Assembly: GCA_003996215.1 (NCBI GenBank) | Contig: QJPP01000665.1 | Coordinates: 62,001-126,000, forward strand | Source: Jaltomata sinuosa | Lineage: Eukaryota; Streptophyta; Magnoliopsida; Solanales; Solanaceae | Direction: 5' to 3' | DNA length: 64,000 nucleotides | In this document: piece after piece, positions 1-10,974 of the stretch | Layout of the letters: each line of letters starts with the position of its first letter | Position numbering within the stretch: the stretch's first letter is position 1 | Notes under the pieces: generated by a model | The model's database searches: none | The model's input: the letters and a program-made list of their open reading frames with translations, nothing else | What the model was told of the DNA's origin: nothing | Translations under genes and position numbers: made by a program

Positions 1-449
1 TAGCCTAGAACATCACCTAACTTGGTTGCTTTATATTTTGGCATTCTTGTTGTTAGACATTATGTAAATCATATCCTGTGTTAGAATCAGTATGATTTAA
101 CATGAATTAAGTTCCCAACGTGTTACTTCATAAAAATTGTCTAAGCTAAATCAGCATATCTTTCTATGATTCTTGGTCATCTCTTGGGAGCTCATTGGAA
201 ATCACTGCTCTTTTTCTCTTCATTAGTCATAGCTATGTGTGTGATTGAGTGTGGTATGTAACCAGTCTCTCGTTTACTCGTCGTTTTGTAGATATTAATT
301 ATTGCTTTTCTTTGTTTGCATGAACAACCCATCCGAGTCCCGTTGGACTCTTTTCGATACCTTGCATTTCTCGAGTTGGAGCCGAAACCCAATTCGTTCA
401 AGCCAATTTAGCTTTCCCATGGTGAAGGAAATGAGATGCCAAAAAATGG
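1..449. other. Intergenic sequence, no gene; possible old LTR fragment
   Basis: No open frame with recognisable coding content is seen. The stretch near 320-450 (Ser/Pro codon-like GC-richer text followed by an AT-rich part) and the segment after the foldback element (2535-2750, rich in GGGCC and GGGCTT-type words) read as one interrupted unit, in the style of a degenerate LTR/5'UTR of a large Ty3 element. That assignment is a guess from composition and general resemblance only. Confidence 0.3.
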
Positions 450-612
450 GCTTAAATCCGGGACAACTACACAAATGCCCTTTAAAGGGAGTGGCTTTGC
501 ATTTTTGCCCTCCATAAAAATGGTCTTACAAAAATAGTCTTCCTTGTTTTTCATGTATAGAGCAACTACCTTTTTGCCCCTCTACACCTCAAATATTTTT
601 AAATAACTCTCA

Positions 613-1020
613 ATGCTCATTTATCTCTCAACTTTTATATATATTTCTTTTTCTCTTTTTCTCTTTTTTCTTTTCTTTTTTTTATTTCTATTTTTTCTTT
701 TTTCTTTTTTTTTATTTCTTTTTTTTTTCTTTTTTTCTCAACCTTTATTTTTCTTTTATTTTTTATTTTATTCTTTCTTCTACGTTTTTTCTTTTTTCTC
801 AATCTTTATTTTTTTTTCTTTTCTCCTCTCAATTCTATTTTGTCTCCTTTTATTTTTTATTTTTCTCAACCTTTATTTATTGTTATTTTTTTTTCGTTTT
901 TTTCTTTTTTTCTCAATCTTTATTTTTTTCTCAATATTTTTTTTTTCTCAACTTCTATTTTTTTATTTTTTCTTTGGTTTTTAATTTTTCTTTTCTCTTT
1001 TTTTAATCAATTTTTTTGAC
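613..1020. repeat. Polypyrimidine arm of foldback copy 1
   Basis: About 400 bp of almost pure T with scattered C, containing repeated words of the type TCTCAACCTTTATTTTT. It pairs with the A/G tract at 2080-2370, so a folded single strand would form a long hairpin. A polyphenylalanine-like reading frame here is a by-product of composition and not a gene. Confidence 0.85.
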
Positions 1021-1032
1021 CTTTATTTTTTT

Positions 1033-2040
1033 ATGAGATGTTCTATAATTCTTGCTTTAGAGGTAAGACTTAGTTCAAAGACTTCCAAACAACAAATTAC
1101 GCCCATGAGCAAGACTTGACACTAGTATATTGTGTCTTGATTTATGAGATATTTTATAACACTTGCCTCAGAGGCAAGACTTAGCCCAAGGACCTCTCAA
1201 AAAATACAAGTTACGCTCCATGGACAAGAGTTCACTACTTCATTATGTCTAAATTTATGAGATACTCTACAACTCTTGCCTTAGAGGCAAGACTTAGCTC
1301 AAGGATTTTCAAACAACAAGTTATGCCCCACGAGCAAGACTTGACACTACCTCATTGTGTCTTGATTTATGAGACATTCTATAACTCTTGCCTTAGAGAC
1401 AAGACTTAGCCCAAAGACTTTCAAACAACAAGTTACGCTTCATGGGCAAGAGTTGATACTATCATATTGTGCTTGATTTATGGGATGCTCTATAACGCTT
1501 GCCTAAGAGGCAAGACTTATCCCAAGGACTTCCAAATAACAAATTACGCCCCATGGGCAAGAGTTGACACTACCACATTGTGTCTTGATTTATGCGATGC
1601 TCTATAACTCTTGTCTTAGAGGCAAAACTTAGCTCAAAGACTTTCAAACAACAAGTTACGCCTCATTGGCAAGAGTTGACACTAGCACATTATGTCTTGA
1701 TCATGAGATGCTCTATAACTTTTGCCTTAGAGGCAAGACTTAGCCCAAGGGCCTTCCAAAAAACAAGTTATGCCCCATGGGAAAGAGTTAACACTACTTC
1801 ATTGTGTCTTAATTTATGAGATGCTCTATAATTGTTGCCTTAGAGGTAAGACTTAGCTCAAGAATTTTTCAAACAATAAGTTATGCCCCACGAGCAAGGC
1901 TTGACACTACCTCATTGTTTCTTGATTTATGAGATGTTCTATAACATTTGTTTTAGAGGCAAGACTTGTTCCAAAGGACTTCCAAACAACAAAGCACGCT
2001 CTTAAGTTTACTTCGATTTCAAAGAAAGAAGATTTTCTTT
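1033..2040. repeat. 112-bp tandem array, nine units (foldback copy 1 core)
   Basis: Units begin (ATGAGATGCTCTATAAC-like word) at 1033, 1144, 1257, 1369, 1480, 1592, 1703, 1816 and 1929, giving periods of 111-113 bp; the last unit degenerates near 2000. Most units carry the perfect hairpin CTTGCCT-TAG-AGGCAAG (for example 1275-1291) and, further on, a variant of the palindrome CCCATGGG. The array has the same orientation and consensus as the array in foldback copy 2. Units are diverged by substitutions but keep their length. Confidence 0.9.
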
Positions 2041-2079
2041 GCGGATTATCCAACTTTTTTTGTTCATTAGCAAAAAATA

Positions 2080-2189
2080 ATAGAGGTTAAGAAAAAAGAA
2101 AAAAAGAGAAGAATAAAAGAGAAAAGGAAAAAATAAAGATAAAAATAAAAATTGAGAAAAAAAAGAAAAAAGAGAAAAAAAAAGTTGAG

Positions 2190-2251
<62 letters not shown>

Positions 2252-2370
2252 AAAAGAAAAAAAAGAAAATAAAGGTTGAGAAAAAAGAAAACGAGAATTA
2301 AAAAAAATTGAGAAAAAGGAAAAAAAGGAAAAAAGATAAAAGAAAAAAGAAAAATGAAAATTAAAGTTGA
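2080..2370. repeat. Polypurine arm of foldback copy 1
   Basis: A/G-rich tract complementary to 613-1020, including an uninterrupted run of roughly 48 A residues around 2191-2238. The frames open across it on the complementary strand are low-complexity artefacts. Confidence 0.85.
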
Positions 2371-2534
2371 GAGACAAATGAACATGGAGAGTTATGGTGT
2401 AGAGGGGCAAAAATGTATATGTTCTATACATAAAAAGAAAGGAATGATATTTTTTAAAGACTTTTCTTATGAGGGGCATAAATTGAAGACCACTCACTTT
2501 TGAGGACACTCCATGTAATTTCCTGCTTAAATCC

Positions 2535-3401
2535 CACCAGGTGTAGCAGCAGCAGTCCAAAATGGACTAAAGAAATTTAAAGATATTGGGCCAAAGCCCA
2601 CGAGTTTAAGTAGCAGCAGAGGCAGTCCCAGAAAGGGACTTGAAGGGAATGGGCCACAAAGCCCAAATTTAGTTTAGGACAGGTTGGACTGAAAGTCCAA
2701 ATTAATTGGGCCAAAGGGATTAATTACCTCTCTTACTCTTTAACTCCTTATGTTTTGTTAGTATAGAGTATGTCATGTATAACTAAAAGTTTAGGAACAA
2801 AATAGACTTCTCTCAATCAGTAAAATTCGAGACTGGAATTTATCCCTCCTAAATTTAAATGAATTTTTTAATATTGTATTTTTAATTTTTTTTAACTTTA
2901 GTTAAATTCATAAAGTACTTGGTCATATACATATTTTAATTTTGTTCTATATTTAAAAATATTTGAAATTGAATCTCAGACAATGAGTGACTGATTGTTT
3001 GGGTTAAATATAAGCTTGTCTCAATCATATGTGACTGAATGAATTTAAGAAATATATACTTATTAATTTGTAGGTAATAAGAAATTAATTATTAAAAATA
3101 TAATAAATAAAAACTCATGCCTTAATGACTGGTTGTCTGAGTCAAAAAAAAAATTATCTCGGTAATTAATGATTGGATAATTATAAAATATTAAAATTAT
3201 AATAAATAAAAGTTCAGACCTGTGTATCTCATTATTTGAGTAAAATACTAGCTTATCTCGGACGTCATATTTTGATGTAAATACTTTATTAAATTTAAAA
3301 ATAAATTCATTTAAAAATAAAAAATAAAAAGAGTACCAATTTTTTTAGTTAAATTCACAAAGCGCTTGCGGTAAAAAACTATATTTAAAAAATAAATATA
3401 A

Positions 3402-3456
<55 letters not shown>

Positions 3457-3729
3457 GTTGTATTATAAAATAAATAATTATAAAAGATGTAAGAAACAAA
3501 GTCTCAGCCATATCCATCTGAAAGTTGAAGCAAAAAATAGGCAACTCTTAGTCAGAGTAATGCAAGAAAATGAATTTACCTGCTTAAAATTTGAATAAGT
3601 TATTCTTAAATATATTCATTTTCTTATTTAAAAAATTAGTTAAATTCATAAAGCACTTGGACAAGAATATTTTTTTAAAAAAAGGTATAAATAATATCTA
3701 TTTATCTATCTATATTTTTATAAAAACAT
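2535..3729. other. AT-rich spacer with degenerate repeats, no gene
   Basis: No coding frame is seen. A 23-bp word (AGTTAAATTCATAAAG plus CACTTGG) recurs at about 2904, 3347 and 3639. A second loose repeat (a TGACTG-TTG-T-TGAGT word followed by an AGCTT-TCTC word) recurs at about 2987, 3128 and 3226. The interval looks like an old decayed repeat interrupted by the TA microsatellite. Confidence 0.5.
3406..3453. repeat. (TA)n microsatellite
   Basis: About 24 uninterrupted TA units. The IY-repeat reading frame across it is an artefact of the dinucleotide. Confidence 0.95.
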
Positions 3730-3734
3730 GAATA

Positions 3735-6700
3735 TGTAATGACCCTTCCGGTTATTTTTGCATTTTTGCTTTATTTGTATTGTTAGAGCTTACCTGTAGC
3801 GGTTCCACATTATTTATGACTTGTTGGGACCGGTGGTTCAGTGTCTGAACCGTTCGTATGGTATTTATGATCATTTCCCTGTTTTAGAGCTTTAACTTAG
3901 GAAATCATTGACTTTAGTCAATATTCTTAGCAAGCAAGCTCGAAATTGAATTCTGACAGTTCCTTAAGCTCCGAAGCATGGATTTTGATCTATTTAGACC
4001 CTTGGTCGAGGCCTATGAGCTTTTGGTATGGTTTAATCTCACTTTCTGAGATTTTAGGCCAGTTGGAGTTGGAAGTTTGACTTTGGTCAACATTCAGAGA
4101 AAATGGTCTCGGATGAAAATTCCATCAGCATGATTAGCTTCGTAATGTCGACTTTAGCCTAGAGGGACCTTTGATTTGGGTTTCGAGGCTTTTGGACTCA
4201 TTTTGGGCTATTGAGTTCCATTTTGGAAAAGTTGGTTTTGGGCGTGGGGCTCACCTTTTGTTAAAACAATCTCCGTTGAGATTTTCATCTTTTTTATTGA
4301 GTCTAGAATATCATTTTTTGTTGAGTAGCATAGTTCGTTTGCATTTGTGGGTCCCCGGATGAATCCCAAGGGTCCATCCAGTAACTTTTTAGCCTTGAAA
4401 TTTCTGCTGGATTTTCCTGTTGCTGATGTGTCTGCATTTGCGACCTTTGGCCTCTTTTGTGGATACTGCATATGCGGTAAAAGCCTCTTTTGTGGATACT
4501 GCATTTGCGGTAAAAGGTCCACTTTTGAGATAAACCTCCAGTTTTGTGGAGGCACGGGTGATTAGTGATCTTCACTTTTGTGGAGGGTGTGTCGCTTTTG
4601 CAATGTCCGTTTTTGGGGAAAGTTGTGTTCCTATAAAAACTTGTCTTCTTGATTTTTCAGCCCTTAGTTCTCATTTCCTCTCTCACTCTAAACCCCTTCT
4701 CACACCAAAAACTTGGGCAAAAACATATCTAGTCATGGGAATTCGTCGATTGGTGGCTTTCATTGTTTTCTCCTTCGATTCGGTAAGCCCCTCTTCTCAA
4801 TTTTCTCCATAGCTATGGCTAAGCTTCCATTGTTGATTCTTAACTTAACTTTGCGTTGATTCTTGTATTCTAGCTGCGTGTTTGGGATTAATCATTCGAA
4901 GGGAAGCGTATTTTACCTTGTTGACCTTTTTCTCTCTCTCCATCGTACGTAATTCTCCGTTGTTATTCTTGGTTTATGTAAGGTTTTTGCATTTTAATTC
5001 CTCTTCACCTCTGAGTTGATCTAGGAACTTTTCTTACCCGAATTATGCTTAATTTTTTAGCATGATTTCCTGGCAGCGTTGGGAACCTCGTGATAATTTC
5101 TATTTTCAGTTTCAATTGCGAGGCCCACAGACTCATTTTTTGTTTGGATTTTCAATCCGGCTAATTATTAGCATTATAAGTATTGTTAGCTTCATTTTGA
5201 CTAGTAGATTATTTTTTGGTAGTTTGATTGTTGTTTGGAGCTTCTCGAAGTAGTTTAGGCTTGGACGACATCTTTTCAGCAGCTTTTCATCGAACGCCAG
5301 GTATGCTATGGCTTACCGTTCTTAGACTTGGCCTATATAGAATGTAATTGTAATATTTAGCTCATCCTTGGGTTGGGATTACAAGGTTGGCACCCAGACC
5401 TTGTCCACTTCCTTGTCGTCTGTTCTTATTTCTCTACTTCAGTATTTGAGCTAGTACGGTAGTATTACCCCTTACGACCCTGAGTGGCCTTTGCATATGC
5501 CTCTGGACCATAGTTAGTGGGATATTTGGGAAGTTTCCATGAGTCCCGGACATTGAATCGTGATTGCTAGCTGGTTATCTGTGTTGTAGAGCGGATTGAG
5601 CCTGTGCAGGTACAGTAGGTTGATATTGAGTTGTTTGTTGTATCTGAGCATATCATCGTCATGAAAAGAGCTTTTTCTGCATTTTTTATTACTACTATAG
5701 GGTTGCATGCTTGACTATCACCGGTTTTTCTAACCTTAAATGGCCTCGAGGGCCTACTTTCAGTTATTAGTGGCTATAAATGGACTTAATACTGGTTTAG
5801 TGGATCTTCTTGAAGTAAAAGGGATTAAATGTTAGGTTTTTTCACACTGGTACCTGAGATGATACTAGACTCGACCGGGCCGAGCACTAGACATAATTTT
5901 ATTACTAATTTTAGACACGGATAAACTCTAGGTACGCATGATGTGATCTTCAGAGTTCGTATGTGGTTACGGAGACCTCCATGGACCTTTCCAATCCAGA
6001 CTAGGGACTACGGGCCAAGAGTTCCGGAGGAGGGGTATGCGGGGAATAGAGGTATACGGAGAAAGCCCTTCTATGGGTCTTACATGTTGGGCCTACATGC
6101 GCCGGAGGAGGTGCATACGGTTCCACTGGCATACCATATCATATCATTCATTTTTGTACGGTTTCACCCCTTGTTTGTTGTTTTCTAAGTAGTATGGGAT
6201 GACGATAGGGTTTGTATTCACTTGTATGTATTCCTCGGGTGTATGGGCGCTTGTTGGGGTTATAGGTAGATTAGTGTTACTTGCTCCTATTGTAGTTACC
6301 TGCTCATTTATTTTTCGATCATTCTTACCTTGTGAGTTGTATTGTTAGCATGTTTATGTTTAGTTGCCTTCCTTTATCTCCTTTTATTTGAGGTTACCGG
6401 TATACCGCCCTGTTTGTTAAGCTCTCTATATTTATATTATTGCAAGAACCCAGGAGCGTTCTCTACTCTTACATATGTGTTCTGTGATACATCTACTATG
6501 GCTAGCTTAGTACACTAGTATTCATTTATGCCTTTTATTTGTTGCTAGCTTCCATGTACTTCACTCTATTTGCTTGTGTGACCCTTTTCTTTCCTTATCT
6601 GCTATCTACTGCTTTACCATTTTATATATGCCCAGTCGGCCTATGATATCTACTGGGTACCGGTTGCTTATGCAATTGGTGCTCATACTACACTTCTGCA

Positions 6701-7134
6701 TTTTCCTAGTTTAAATCCTAGTGTGGGCTATCGTCATTGACGTGGAGATTTCGTGCAGCCTTTGGGACATCTGAGACATAGGGTGAGCTCCTCGTGACCG
6801 GGGCTTGTCTATATCTCTTCTTTTGGCACAGTTTACTTTTTTGTATATTCAGACACAGTTGTATATTTTACTTTTGATCTCTCTTGTGCTTTGTACTTTT
6901 TATTAGTGGCTCTTGTACTTATGATACCATGTCGTGGGATGGTGTAGTTTTCTGTATATATTTAGGTTGCTTTCCTTTTGCCTTGCCTTCTTTATCTTCT
7001 TCCACTTATTATCCTTATTATGCATGTTTCACTTAGGTTGTGGCCAATTACGAATCATTCTGAGCCACGAGAATTAGTTCACCTACAGGGAAGTTATATG
7101 TTCCATCATGACCTGAGAAATTAGGTCGTGACAA
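3735..7134 (+). repeat. 5' LTR of element 1 (3.4 kb)
   Basis: Starts TGTAATGACCC and ends GTCGTGACA directly before the primer site. A TATA-like CTATAAAAAC near 4632 follows a cluster of GC-richer hairpin words (4430-4600). This LTR is about 2.2 kb longer than its partner at 12294-13472; the additional block is roughly 4183-6398. Since solo LTR 31426-34919 is also about 3.5 kb, the long form is the ancestral one. Confidence 0.92.
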
Positions 7135-7137
7135 CTT

Positions 7138-7149
7138 GGTATCAGAGCC
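7138..7149 (+). promoter_or_regulatory. Primer-binding site, initiator Met tRNA
   Basis: TGGTATCAGAGC, the usual complement of the plant initiator-Met tRNA 3' end, three bases after the 5' LTR. It is undamaged. Confidence 0.92.
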
Positions 7150-7819
7150 TAGGTTAGCCAGTGTCATCGGTATTGAAGCCAATGTCTAGTAGAGTCATGC
7201 GGATTGGGCCGGAAATGTTTGTACCCCATCTTTGGGAGGCTACACTGATATCTTAGGAAACATGAGTCTTTTCTTGCTTCTATATCGTGCATTCTATCCT
7301 AGATGGTTTCTTGGAATCTCATTTGTTCTAGTTTACTCTTTCGCAGATGGTTCATACGAGATCTCTCGCAGCGAACGAGGGCAATCCTTCAGTACCAGCA
7401 TCTCCGTCTCTAGATAGGGGCTGGGGTAGACATAAAGGTAGAGGTCGAGGACGTGACTAAGTTGCGGCACCAGTTAGAGTACTAGGTCGAGTATGAACCT
7501 AAGCCAGTTCTGGACAGCAGCCCATGGACCAGGGAGCAGCCCAGGTGCCACCAAAGCCAGTAGCAGAATCACTATCACCACCAACCCCATCTCCTTTGCC
7601 AAATATCCGGAGTGTGCTTCTTCAGTTATTAAGCATGGTTGGGGGTCAGCCTTCTGATACGGCCTAGACATCCGCTCAGGGGGCAGCCCTGGGTGTTCAG
7701 AGCACAGCCTGCTACTGCGGCTCTTGGTACACAGGTCCTTTCAGTGCCTACAGTCGCTCAGCCTCTCGCTCCTTGCCTAGTTATGTTAGAGTTGGCGCAG
7801 AAGGCCTGGGGCTAATTTC

Positions 7820-8740
7820 TAAGACTATCCCTAATGAGGTTCTTCGATGCACCTGGACAAGATGCCTATGATTTTATTTCTACCTGTGAGGAGATGTTTC
7901 ATCACCTTAGTCAGTTGGATGCCCACGGAGTGGATTATACCACCTATCAGCTGGAGGGGCCAGCTAAGCTTTGGTGGAGGGACCAGGTAGCTTGCAGGCA
8001 CCCTGAGTCTCCTCAGTTGACATGGAGAGAGTTTTACGAGGCCTATATGGCCAAGTTCTTATACAGTGTGATCATGAGCATCGTAGGGAGCAGTTTACCC
8101 AGTTGATACAGGGGTCCATGACAGTGTTTGAGTACGAGACCAGCTTTCACCAATTGGCTCCATTTGGAGCTATGATCATTTCTATAGAGCCAGATCGGAT
8201 TTGTCAATTTGTTTTAGGGATGAGGACAGAGCTTCATGAGACTGTAGAGATACTAGTTGCTAGTGGGTAGCCATTTCAGACGATAGTGGACTATGCCCGC
8301 ACTATGGACGATTTGTATCACCACGACCCCGGGGCCAGAGATAAGAGACCACGTCATCAAGGCAGTTATAGTGGTTCTCGCTCTGCCAGTAGAGGTTCAG
8401 GTCAGTGGGGCAAAGGATATCAGCCACAGCAGCATCCGGGCCAGTCCACCTGGTCAGTTCAGGAATCACTTCAGGCTTCAGGAGGGCCTCAGCTTGATCA
8501 TGGTTATGGTAGTCAGCATGGTTACAATGGTCATCATGGATTCAGTGGGCCAAGTTCAGCAGTCATCAAGGGGTACATCATCTACGACATCAGGCCGTGG
8601 TGGCTATACAAGTTCAGCCAGTTTATCACTCTAGGGTGGGCCATTAGGGCCTTGCTACGATTGTGGTATTATTGGTCACTTTACTAGAGATTACCCTCAG
8701 CAGGGTACAGTTCAGCCAGCCGCTCAGCCTCTGAGAGCAG
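7820..8740 (+). pseudogene. gag relic of element 1
   Basis: A capsid-like retrotransposon Gag segment is readable at 7834-8106, with the WW dipeptide in a LWWRDQ context. A frameshift near 8022-8106 shifts it to the frame ending at 8270. A Gly/Ser/Gln-rich linker follows. At 8652-8690 a CCHC zinc knuckle has the pattern C-x2-C-x4-H-x4-Y: the fourth ligand is Tyr (TAC) where Cys is expected. The stops and the lost ligand mark it as dead. Confidence 0.82.
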
Positions 8741-8758
8741 TGCAGCCGCCAGCCAGAG

Positions 8759-9184
8759 GTGGTGCTATCTAGGTTAGGGGTGGTGCCCTGTATGGTAAGT
8801 CAGGTGGTCAGGATAGCGGTTAGTCCGGTGGAGGTCAGCATTAGTTTCAATGCGGTCCCTGGTAGACTGGAGGTGGAGGCCTCAGACGCGGTGATCACAG
8901 TTATGATCTCTATCTGTCGTCAGTTAGCCTTAGCATTGTTTGATCCTAGTTCTTCATGTTTGCATATTTTTGCCTACTTTGTTCCTTGTCTAGGGTTGGC
9001 TATTGAGCTATTATCTATTCCCTTATTTTTTGCTACCCCGATAGGAGATTGTTTAGCAGTAGATCAAATTGTTAGATCAGGCTTGGTAGTTGTTGGTAGT
9101 CTTGAGACTTTGACTGATTTGATGATATTAGATATGCTAGACTTTGATGTGATTCTGGGCATGGACTGGTTATACCCTCACTAA
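8759..9184 (+). pseudogene. Aspartic protease relic of element 1
   Basis: The frame shows ALFDPSSSCLH, where Tekay-type proteases normally have a D-P-G-S flap region, and later LDFDVILGMDWL, the conserved C-terminal half of the retropepsin fold. The active-site loop Gly is Ser. The frame ends at a TAA at 9182-9184 just after this motif, separating it from RT. Confidence 0.8.
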
Positions 9185-9388
9185 GCAGTTTTGGATTGTT
9201 ATGCTAAGATCATTACCTTAGTCGTGCCCGATATATCCCTAGTTGTGTGGTAGGGTTCAGTTGGTCGCACACCTTCTAGGATCATTTCTTATCTTCAGAC
9301 TAGGAAGTTGATTTTGCACGGGTGTTTAGCTTATATAGCATATGTCTGGAATATTAGCGCCGACACTTCTTCTCCCTAGTCGATCCTT

Positions 9389-10960
9389 GTGGTTAGAGAG
9401 GTTTTAGATGTATTCAATACTGACCTGCCAGGCCATCCACCTAAGCGTGATATAGACTTTGCCATTGAATTAGAACCGAGTACCAGGCTTATTTCCATTA
9501 CTCTGTATCATATGGCTCCAGCTGAGTTGAGGGAGCGTAAGGTTCAGCTTCAGGACTTGTTAGCTAAGGGTTTCATCAGGCCGAGTGTGTCGCCTTGGGG
9601 TGCTCTAATTCTACTTGTGAAGAAAAAAGATGGCTCAATGTAGATGTGTATTGATTATTGGTAGCTGAATAAGATAACTATAAAGAACATATATCCGATG
9701 CCGCATATAGATGACTTGTTTGATCATCTCTAGGGTGCAACAGTGTTCTCTAAGATAGATTTGAGGTCAGACTACCAACAGTTGAGGATTAGGGAAGAGG
9801 ACATCCCTAAGACAGCATTCAGGACACGTTATGGCCATTTTGAGTTCCTGGTTATGTCTTTTGGGTTGACCAATGCCCCATCAGCCTTTATGGACTTGAT
9901 GCACAGGATTCTCAAGTTGTACCTGGATTCATTTGTGATAGTATTCATTAATGATATATTGGTATACTCATGGGGTAGGGAGGAGCATGAGCAGCATTTG
10001 AGGATCGTACTCCAGACTTTCAGAGATCATCGGCTTTATGTCAAGTTCTTAAAGTGCAAGTTTTGACTTGAGTCAGTAGCATTCGTATGACATGTGGTGT
10101 CTAAGGATGGGATTAGGGTGGACCCAGCAAAGATTGCAGTCGTTTGTGATTGGTCGAGACCTACCACTCCTACCAAGGTTTGCAGTTTTGTTGGGTTGGC
10201 AAGATACTACAGACGGTTCATTGAGGGATTTTCTTCCATATCAACACCTTTGACTAGGCTGACTAGGAAGGATGTTCCATTTCAATGGCCTGATCAGTGC
10301 GAGGATAGCTTCTAGAGGCTTAAGGCCTTATTGACTTTAGCCTTGATGTTGACATTGCATGTTGAGGGTCAGAGCTCCTCAGTGTATTGTGATGCTTCAT
10401 CAATTGGTCTTCGTTGTGTTTTGATGAAGCAAGGTCGGGTGATAGCTTATGCATCGAGGCAGCTGAAGGATCACGAGTACAACTACCCCACTCATGACTT
10501 GGAGTTGGCGGTGGTAGTCTTCGCGCTCAAGATCTAGAGGCACTATCTATATGGAGTTCACTGTGAGATTTACACCAACCACCATAGTCTTCAGTACATC
10601 ATGAGTCAGCGAGAGCTGAACTCTAGGCAGTGGAGATGGATTGAGATACTGAAGGACTACAGCATCACTATTTTGTACCATCCGAGCAAGGCAAATGTGG
10701 TAGCGGATGCCTTGAGCCAGAAGGCAGTGAGTATGGGCAGCTTGGCTTCTCTTTTAGTTTTAGAGTGGTCGTGTCGAGTCCAAGGCCAACCATTTGGTTA
10801 GGATTGATTTGTCAGATCCCAACAGAGTTCTTGCCAGTAATTAGATCCATTCTACTTTGGTTGATCAGATTCAGCGATGTTAGTTTGAGGATTAGCGTTT
10901 GTATGATATTTGTGATCAAGTTTTATGGGGTGAGGCCAGCAAGGCTATTTAGATTTTGAT
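9389..10960 (+). pseudogene. Reverse transcriptase and RNase H relic of element 1
   Basis: RT is read in three in-frame pieces: 9389-9643 (VSPWGALILLVKKKDGS), 9743-10066 (FSKIDLRSDYQQLRI, SFGLTNAPSAFM, VFINDILVYS) and 10094-10315 (FVGLARYYRRFIEGFS). The catalytic pair of the F-x-D-D box reads N-D, so the first Asp is lost. RNase H follows at 10331-10720 with VYCDASSIGL, VIAYASRQLK and YHPSKANVVADALS. Stops at 9641, 9662, 9731, 10064, 10313 and 10535 interrupt it; at most of them the family has Gln or Trp. Confidence 0.88.
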
Positions 10961-10974
10961 GGCCGCCTTTGTGT

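Larger units (their letters stand above)
460..2524. mobile_element. Foldback (long inverted repeat) transposon, copy 1
   Basis: The sequence is flanked by the 10-bp direct repeat GCTTAAATCC at 450-459 and 2525-2534. Its ends are imperfect inverted repeats: the text at 480-612 (GCCCCTCTACACC, ACTCTC, ATGCTCATTT, TCTCAAC) recurs reverse-complemented at 2350-2500. Inside these lie a T-rich arm (613-1020) and a complementary A-rich arm (2080-2370), and the centre is a 112-bp tandem array. No transposase is encoded, so it is non-autonomous. A 9-10-bp duplication with long inverted repeats fits Mutator-like foldback elements (family knowledge); the class is inferred. A second copy sits at 44171-47852. 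Confidence 0.82.

Noticed and set aside
613..984. Open frame of 123 codons rich in Phe, Leu and Ser; similar frames at 2008-2560, 44325-44813 and 45922-46176
   Set aside because: All lie in the T-rich or A-rich arms of the foldback elements; the composition alone keeps stops away and no protein family is visible.
1033..2040. Regularly spaced hairpins suggesting a CRISPR array
   Set aside because: The whole 112-bp unit repeats without unique spacers, units are diverged, and the setting is a plant nuclear transposon.
3311..3544. Open frame with a long Ile-Tyr repeat
   Set aside because: It is the translation of the TA microsatellite.
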